Source of the DNA: Lepidodermella squamata
Lineage: Eukaryota; Gastrotricha
DNA: 64,000 bases
NCBI GenBank assembly: GCA_047495785.1
Contig: JBLDXI010000024.1
Location: forward strand, 2,294,001-2,358,000
Direction: 5' to 3'
Positions 57,416 through 64,000 of the stretch are shown here, piece after piece. Position numbers and translations under genes: made by a program. Positions within the stretch are counted from its first letter, which is position 1. Each line of letters opens with the position of its first letter. Below the pieces are notes generated by a model. It searched no databases. It had not been told where the DNA came from and saw only the letters and a program-made list of their open reading frames with translations.

Positions 57416-60264
57416 TCACATATCACCATCGCAGGTGAAATCAAACGGTTCCACAGAATCGTCTGCAGTGAAGATCACCGCTGCCCTGCCTTCGGCTACG
57501 TCGTCCTCGACTCGAGTCGCCAGAGTAGCCAGCTGGATGTTGTAGAGCCTCATCAGCTGCTGACTTTCGTCGTTGTTGACGCGGCATACCTGGTTCGACA
57601 ACTGGTTTTTGCCGACCTTGTTCGAGAGCTCGACGTTATCGCCCGATATAGCCGACAGATAAGTGCCCTCCTGCCTCAGCCTCGCCAGACGATCGTGCGA
57701 ATGGAACTGGAAGATGTGGAGGTAAGGAGTATAGCATCCACTTAGTCGTCGAAGAATGTTGGCAAAGTCATGGAAATCGGCGGGTGTCTCGGGGATTGGC
57801 TTGGAGCCGTCGCCACAGCGAATGACAGCGAAAAGCTGCTTGAAGAGAGCTTTTGCCTCGCCAAATTGCACCAACTTCGTTTGCATGGAACTAGGTTCCA
57901 GCGAATTTAGCATGCCAGCATCGACGCAGAGCTGAGCCAAGTCCGCCGGGCTGGACTTCTTGTCGAATATAACATTTTTCGAGACTAAGAAATTGATGAG
58001 AGGCTTCTTGGCGCGGCCGAACGAAGCAAGAAGATATTTAGCCTCCCAGCCTCCCCGGCACAGTTGAAGAGGACACCAAGACTCCTCCGAGTCGAAAACC
58101 ACCTTGAAAAGAGTGTGGTGATTCATGTGGTGCACGGCGATGTCCTCTTTCACGAACGCGATTTCAGCCTTTTTATCGAACGATCGCAAAAGGCAGACAA
58201 TTTTCGATTCATAATCTTCGATTTCTTTTTTCATGAAGAGGAATAACTAAAAAATTAGGTAAATGTGAGGTAAATAAGCTGAAAGGACTTCATTTTCTAC
58301 TCACGGCTCGTAAAAAAAGAAACGCGATTCTCAGAGCAGCATGCAGCGTGCATAGATAGATGTCATCGCTGTCGACATCGAGTAGCGAATCAGGCAAGGG
58401 TCGCTTTGGTTTCCGGTCCAGCTCTGTGATGAGGACATCCAGAGGCTTGGCATCATCAACGAAATTGAAGGTGCAGAACGGACAGGCTAGAGCATCGGTA
58501 TAGCTCGTGCCAACGATTTTGCAGATGGCAGGCAGGTCGGCGCATAGAGACCTGTCCGCAAAATTCTCAGATAAATATTGCCATAAAAGCCAAAATTTTT
58601 GCTTACAATTTAACGGTTAACTTAGTGCCATCATCAAGAAGAACACCGTTCACTTTTATGGCGTTGAAATCAGCGAAGACAGGCGAGAGGAGCTCCAAGT
58701 TGTGACGAGTCTCCTTGCCCATCAAAACAGCAGCCAGATATTCGGTTTTTGTAGTAACACGCGTCTTCTGATGATGAAAGGCGAAATTCATTCGATAATG
58801 AGGATCTTTCCCAGTTCGAAAGACGGTACCATCACCTAGAAAAACCGACATATTCAAGATGAGAGACATTTAAGAAAGCTTAAAGGGCTCATCAAAGATT
58901 ATATAGCCAATGAAAAGTCGGCAACTATTGAAATTATGAATAATACCTTGTACTCGGCAGACTACTGTGTTGGTGTTAGGTCGAGGAACAATTCCGTTTC
59001 GGAAGAGATAAGGCATCTGCTTGCTGGGCAGGATGAACGCAGCATTGCTAAAACCTTCGACCTCATCGGTTACATCCCTTTCTGGCGGAACCACCACGCT
59101 AATCGGCAGGATAGAGCCAAGCTTCTTCTTTTCAGCCAAGAACTCTCGCTGAGTAATCTGGCACCAGGAGGTATTGCATTGGCGCAAGGCATCTTTAACC
59201 GAGAGGTAGCGAGAGGAATAATCGCGCATCACACTGAAGTTGACAGGGAAAAGAATATAATAATAGCATTTAAAAAATATCAGCAACTTACTCGCGCAGG
59301 GTATTAGCTTTAGCATCGGCATCGCCAAACCATAACTTCCTCGCTGGTATTCCACCATCGAAATTGACCTAGAAGGAACACATGAGACACATTAATTCTC
59401 TTCAATCTGGCAATGATTTAATTTTAGTCAAACCTGGACAGACAATGATTTCACAGGATAGAAATCGCCGCGGCTTTGTACATCATCGAAGATCGACTGA
59501 ATTGGTCGAATCAATTCACTCCGATGCCTCAGAGACCTCTTCTGCCGAGACAACTGAGCCAAAGGAAGTTGAGCTTTCTCGGCAGTCAAATGGCCAACAT
59601 GCCGCCCATTCGGAGCAAATTTCTTAAGGCGTAGCACTTGCGCCCGAGCAATCTCATACTTCCGCTTTTCAGCAGTGAGTTGAGTTTCTATCAAACAACA
59701 GCTGCAATTAGACATTACTTCCAAAAATGCTAATACTTACTGAGACTATGAATTGCTTTCGCAGCGTCATCTTCTAGTGGCCGTTTCACCGCCACCTTCG
59801 CTGGGGTAGCAACGGCAGGAGGTGCTCGGTTTTCAGAGGTCACTAGATTATAAAGTAAGTCAATGGAATCAAAAGCAATTAATAAGAAGCTAACAATTTC
59901 TAGAGCTAGCCTTTGGCGTGGCATGAACGGAAGGAATCGCTTTCTTAATAGGAACTGGTAATAAATCACATGTGAGAAATGCTAGTAAGAAGCAAAGCAC
60001 TCAGTTTAAAAGTCATACCAGAGCGATTACCGAAAGCAGAAGTAAGCAAGGGCGAACCCGCTAGCATAGGCGATCTTGGTTGTGGCGAAGCACCATTGAG
60101 AACTAGCATGAAACACAGTAAGTTGAGTTGATACCACTATAAAATAATCTGAAAAAAGCCTAACCAGAAACAATGCGAGGTGTGCTGCTACCATCAGTAG
60201 CTGAGGTTGAAGGCGTAGATAGCTGCTTCAGCAAGCCTGCCGAAGAATGGCCCCAAGTAGACAT
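57416..60264 (-). CDS. DDE-like transposase of the 8.1-kb element
   Basis: About ten exons from ATG 60264 (MSTWGHSSAGLLKQLSTPST) to the stop at 57416. The N-terminal part is Ser/Pro-rich and low-complexity, then a Lys/Arg helical stretch (ETQLTAEKRKYEIARAQVLR). A core follows: VVCRVQGDGTVFRTG (first Asp), LLSPVFADFNAIKVNG, LSLCADLPAICKIVGTSY (second Asp) with ACPFC downstream, LHAALRIAFLFLRA, and YTPYLHIFQFHSHDRL, then ISGDNVELSNKVGKN (candidate Glu). The Asp-Asp-Glu order with a C-P-x-C between D2 and E resembles eukaryotic RNase H-fold transposases, but I cannot place the superfamily. Exon joints at 59285, 58870, 58600 and 58255 keep frame. Confidence 0.6.
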
Positions 60265-60449
60265 GTTATTAACAGGCTAAAACAAATGAGATTCTTCTTA
60301 ATGAAAGTATCATTGCGACTATCATTGGTTAAAACAGTGGAAAGATGGTAAAAGAATGCACATGCAATGTCAGCAATACGAGACGTGAGAGTTGAACCAT
60401 CTTGCTCTTGCAACAGATGGAGGTGATAACCCGCGAAAGAAACAGCTTG

Positions 60450-60605
60450 CCCGTTGCTATTAACTACGTCGTTATAATTTTTATATTATTCCGATTAACA
60501 ATATTATTATTTAATATAAATTATTTAATAAACAATTTAAAATAAACGTGACAGTCGCAGGGGATTTTCGGCCCGCAATATGGGCACTGATGACATTGAT
60601 GACAG
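60450..60605 (-). repeat. Right terminal inverted repeat of the 8.1-kb element
   Basis: Inverse of 52496-52651, including the AATAATAATATTGTTAATCG segment. It ends in GATGACAG before CATG. Confidence 0.85.
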
Positions 60606-62445
60606 CATGGATGGAAACAATTCTGGCAATTTGATGTCTAACGGCCAATGCAATGGGAATTCTGAAATTCCTCTGTCGATTTCGCATCACTCTATCGAAG
60701 GAGATCAGATTAATTATCAAGTGATTTCCACGTTGTATCAACCAGTCAATCGAATTAATCACACTTCGTCTGCTGATAACTCCGAAACGACTGGGGAGAA
60801 TTACACCCAAATTTGTGTTGTAGTGGGCAATGGGAAGATCTCCGTTCAAGATAACGATGTAAGTTATTGCCATTGGTTTCAGCGATAAATCTTCGAATTC
60901 GAATGTTAAATAGGCTGTAGATCAGGAATACCCATCAAACAGCTCTGTCTTTGTCTCGAATTGTCCCTACGTTATCGGTTCCAATTTCAAGGGCCACATT
61001 GATGAAATTCTCATCTGCGATTTTGCGTTGACTGCCGATGAAGTCGATGCGCATTACGCTGGGCCTGTATCGCTTCAAAACGCCGGCCTCATCCCACCAG
61101 CCTTGACGCCGCGACCTCGCTACAGCGATACACCGGCTCAACCTAGCCCAAACAATTCGTGTGGTCACAACAAATACTGGAATGCCAACGAAGATTTGCT
61201 GCCATCTGTTCAAATTGTCGGTGGCTTTGACTCAGCTGAAAATGAGTTCCCCTGGCAGGTAAAGCTGTTATCTTACTCTCAATTTTGTTGAACTTGAATT
61301 TTCATAGGGTCTTTTGCTGACGCGAGTCGAAGGTCGCACAAGGCCAATTAGATGCGGTGCCGTGGTTATAAGCAACCGATGGGTCTTTTCTGCGTAAATT
61401 TTCGAGTTTCTAGTTGCCGATTTAAGGATAACACTTTATTTTCCAGGGGCCACTGCTGTGTTTCAACCACGCCCATCATGTGAGTTGATTTTTCATTTTG
61501 TACCCACAGCAGTTTATAATTTTGTATGACAGTGAGCGAATTATCTTGGTTGGTGGCAATTATGGCTGGCAGGGCAGTCTCAATAAGACTCTAGCGTTGT
61601 ACAGTACGGTTCGGACAGCCAAACAGGCCATCCTTCATCCCGACTTCAACGAAGATGCCGATCCGCTCATTTTCAGCGACATTTGCCTCCTCGAATTGAA
61701 CGAGACGATCCCACTGGACAGCTGGGCTATACAGCCAATTTGCCTGCCTAGCAGCTGTGCTGACGTTTGCTCGCCTGGTGAGCTGGTTGCGATCTCCGGT
61801 TATGGTGCTACTAGCAACAACGGATTCACGACAAAGCGCCAGCTCAACAACGTCGTTCCAGTCATTGACGATGCGCTTTGCGAGCAGCGATACGCGGCTT
61901 ACGGGTTTAAAGATGGCACCATGGCCGAGTTGAAAGCTTTTTGTGCGAGCTATGACGGCACTGGCGGGGTTGATACCTGCGGCGGTGATTCCGGAGGACC
62001 AGTCGGTTGCTTCAAAAATGGTTATTTTGTCCTTCAGGGGCTGACCTCGACCGGCATAGGATGTGCTGAACCCAGATATCCTGGTATCTATACCAATGTT
62101 TGCAAGCTATTGGACTGGATCAACAGCAACATGGCGAACCCCGGGGGATCGAACTAAGAATATGCTGTTCGCTGTTGCGATTTATTTAAAAAGAATCTTA
62201 TAATCTTGCGACTGGTTATTTTCGCAAAAAATGCTTACTATTTAAATTTAAATTCCAATTTAAATAAAACCACAATACAACCGCCGAATATTTTATTTCG
62301 TGATTCATGGTTTTTGTGAAGTTTAATTCGTAGATTGCTCTCCTCTATAAAAAAATTGGAGATCAATAAATTATAAAATGGCATGAAAATCGAGTTTTGA
62401 GACGTCGGTTTTCGCTGGTTCGCTGTTTCGAAAATGAAAGAAAAA

Positions 62446-62685
62446 AATGGGTCGAAGGGAGATTCGAACCCTGGACCGCTTGGCAATTACTCAGACGGCG
62501 AGACCACTGCACAACAGAACTAGGTAATGGTAGTCATCCTTTTCCGTCAATTTTATACACCAAACGAACGATACAGATAAGCGTTCTCAACCAATCTCGG
62601 ATAGGAAGGGTCCTGTTGTATAGCGAACTCAACCCAGGTTTCTAACCCTAAAGGTCCAGGGTTCGAATCCTCCATTCACCCGATA
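62446..62685. repeat. tRNA-like relics, facing pair
   Basis: On the minus strand, 62455-62525 has an A-box-like TGTGCAGTGGTCTC and a B-box-like GGTTCGAATCT. On the plus strand, 62600-62683 has B box GGTTCGAATCC. Acceptor stems do not pair well, so these are more likely tRNA pseudogenes or SINE heads than working tRNAs. Confidence 0.3.
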
Positions 62686-63500
62686 ACTTTCAGTTTTTTG
62701 AGAGATGGCAAAGTGAAGAAACTACGCCACAACGAAACAACCAAAAATGCCGTCAAGAACTAGCTCCGGTTTTTCTCTGCAGCTTCTGTGTTCCACCGTC
62801 CTTAATCGTCAAGACATACATCTCCGCTCTGCGGTAAAAAGCTAATTTCACATAATTTTACAGGTTTGGAGAAATTGCTTTTTAGCAGCGGTTATACTAT
62901 TATTTGGCATCAATTTATTTTCTGCCGCCCCAGGTTTGCGCCAGAGTCCACTAATTTTGTTGGGTCTTAGGCAAATAAATTTATCTTTTAACTTCGCTTG
63001 TCGTTCGATTTGACGGGGATTTTCCTGTTTATTTGATTTGCATTTATCGGTTATTGGTGACCCTCCGGTGTTTATTTGTGCTACAACTCAGCCAAAAAAT
63101 GGTTTTACACTTTCAACTCAATGAATATTCTCAATGCGGCAGGGATAAACTTTTCAATCGATCTCCATATTGAACTCAGACAAAAAAAAAGAAAATCACA
63201 ATCGATTGTGTGACGTGTGGCATCTATTTATAGTATTTGCACTAAAAAATGAGAACCGATGACTTCGCCTTTTTGCTGGGCAAATTGGGCCCGCTATGCC
63301 AAAAGTATTCCACTCTGACAAGGCAAACAATAATGCCTAGTGTAACGTGAAGGTGAAGCTGATTGTAGGGGTCGCCAGCTTCCGAGTATTAAATGTTTAA
63401 CATTTCAGGCTGAAATTTTGACCGTGACTTTTTAGAGCAAGTTCATTGCCTGGAGTGACCCCGGGATCGCGTGAAACCGAATGAAGGCGCGTGACAACGG
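62686..63500. other. Intergenic upstream of P5
   Basis: No gene seen. Confidence 0.5.
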
Positions 63501-63515
63501 TGCGTCGTGAAAAAA
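63501..63515 (+). promoter_or_regulatory. Shared upstream motif of the protease family
   Basis: TGCGTCGTGAAAAAA lies about 90-100 bp before the P5 ATG, matching the motifs at 17922 (minus) and 47080. Confidence 0.4.
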
Positions 63516-63603
63516 ATAAAAAATAATCTCATTCATTGCGTTACACTTTTTTAAATTTAGTGTTTTTTGAAAATCGAATTTTCACTACTAATAAAAGAGT
63601 GGC

Positions 63604-64000
63604 CATGTTTTCACGTGTTAACTGGACCGCCTTGCTTTTCGCATTGGCTAGTCTAATTCATGCTTCACAGCAGGATGGCTTCAAGCGATGTATCTCGCGG
63701 CGGAACGGCGAATTCATGGGCTGCAAACCCGAATGCTCGTTCTTGGATGAAATTCAGGTGATTATCCCAATTGCGCTGAAATTATGTTGAAGTTGAATCA
63801 AATCAAATTTCAGCTTGGACAACCGAGGCCGACTATGGCATCTTGCGTTGCAGGGGTATGGCCTAATCTCCCATTCATATATCAGCAGTGATAATTCTTT
63901 ATTTTGACAGTCGGCGCGAAGCTGTTACAACTTCAAAACGTTTACGCTGAGATGCATGGCCAACGCTGATAAATGTTCGAGCGATGAAGTGCCGGTAACT
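63604..64000 (+). CDS. P5: start of another Cys-rich/LamG/trypsin paralogue
   Basis: It starts MFSRVNWTALLFALASLIHA (signal peptide), then FKRCISRRNGEFMGCKPEC up to donor GTGATT. The next exons read LGQPRPTMASCVAG and, after a Ser, ARSCYNFKTFTLRCMANADK with SSDEVP, at the window end. It matches the first three exons of P1-P4 and is cut by the window edge. Downstream domains are inferred only from the paralogues. Confidence 0.75.

Larger units (their letters stand above)
52496..60605. mobile_element. 8.1-kb DNA transposon with long TIRs, unclassified
   Basis: Inverted repeats of about 155 bp (52496-52651 and 60450-60605) start CTGTCATCAATGTCATCAG. The 4-bp CATG on each side (52492-52495 and 60606-60609) is the likely target duplication; because it is a palindrome the boundary has some play. 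The insertion lies inside a protease exon. It encodes five intron-containing or small genes: a DDE-like transposase (minus) and four others. No reverse transcriptase, polymerase B, capsid or integrase of retroviral type is seen. The superfamily is not recognised. Confidence 0.85.
50892..62157 (+). pseudogene. P4: LamG/trypsin protease paralogue split by a transposon
   Basis: The gene begins MAVALVILAVLFISIGHTLA and follows the P3 exon plan to the exon ending VCFFYR (about 52435). The next LamG exon starts GGCTGAC and is cut by an 8110-bp insertion; it resumes at 60606 as ATGGATGGAAACAATTCTGG. Removing the insert and one CATG restores the exon by comparison with P3. The remaining exons give HIDEILICDFALT, IVGGFDSAENEFPWQ, the His exon 61447-61479, Asp in FSDICLLEL and GGDSGGP, all intact. 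There is also a 2-bp AT excess at 52261-52266 relative to P2/P3, which shifts frame inside RQCRVYLPFDSD. With both lesions the gene is very probably inactive. Confidence 0.8.

Noticed and set aside
57398-57745. Plus-strand ORF over the transposase last exon
   Set aside because: Antisense shadow; the minus-strand frame has consistent exon joints and a DDE-like order of motifs.
52496-60605. Maverick/Polinton or virus-like element
   Set aside because: No DNA polymerase B, retroviral-type integrase, capsid or packaging ATPase was found. The length and CATG target also do not fit.
62446-62685. Two working tRNA genes
   Set aside because: B boxes are good but the acceptor and T stems do not pair, so I list them only as relics.
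1-64000. CRISPR array, bacterial operon or rRNA
   Set aside because: Nothing of this kind seen. Introns, tRNA introns and snRNA show a eukaryotic nuclear genome.

Overview
This is nuclear DNA of an invertebrate animal. Coding exons are fairly GC-rich and sit in AT-rich DNA. Introns are mostly short, begin GTAAGT/GTGAGT and end TTTTCAG-like. The gene content (GON-domain ADAMTS with a long thrombospondin array, astacin with EGF and CUB, Cys-loop channel, HNK-1-type sulfotransferases) and the splice signals look nematode-like. No spliced leader or marker gene proves the phylum, and every splice joint here was inferred by eye.

Layout. 1-9198 (+): 3' part of a GON-domain ADAMTS gene (gon-1/ADAMTS9/20 type) with about 18 TSP1 repeats; its last long intron holds four tRNA genes. 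9411-10500: a small membrane-protein ORF, a divergent U2 snRNA and a repeat. 10631-17859 (-): two paralogues (P1, P2) of a Cys-rich/LamG/trypsin secreted protease family. 18175-21280: tRNA cassettes, one nested with MITEs. 19223-22414 (-): secreted cyclase-family protein with that cassette in its intron. 22770-24536 (+): type II membrane glycosyltransferase-like gene GT1. 24701-29495 (-): Cys-loop ligand-gated channel with five tRNA genes in one intron. 29.5-33.5 kb: gene-free, with foldback repeats. 33516-38571 (-): astacin/EGF/CUB/kringle protein whose zinc site is destroyed.

39388-44797 (+): a compact GT2-ST1-ST2-GT3 array of two glycosyltransferase-like and two carbohydrate sulfotransferase genes, with gaps of about 30-220 bp, probably a glycan-modification cluster. 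44.98-46.69 kb: a TIR element carrying a broken RING-finger sequence, then two nested copies of a TA-target MITE. 47168-64000 (+): protease paralogues P3, P4 and the start of P5. P4 is split inside a LamG exon by an 8110-bp DNA transposon (52496-60605) with about 155-bp inverted repeats, a CATG target duplication, a DDE-like transposase gene and four unrecognised genes.

The protease copies lie in two oppositely oriented groups (P1-P2 and P3-P5) on either side of the glycan and channel genes. P2 and P3 look intact, P1 and P4 look broken, and P5 runs off the window. The most notable items are the 8.1-kb transposon, the dispersed Gly/Arg/Arg/Ile tRNA cassette placed in introns of three unrelated genes, the MITE-in-MITE-in-tRNA-in-intron nest, and the glycosyltransferase/sulfotransferase cluster.
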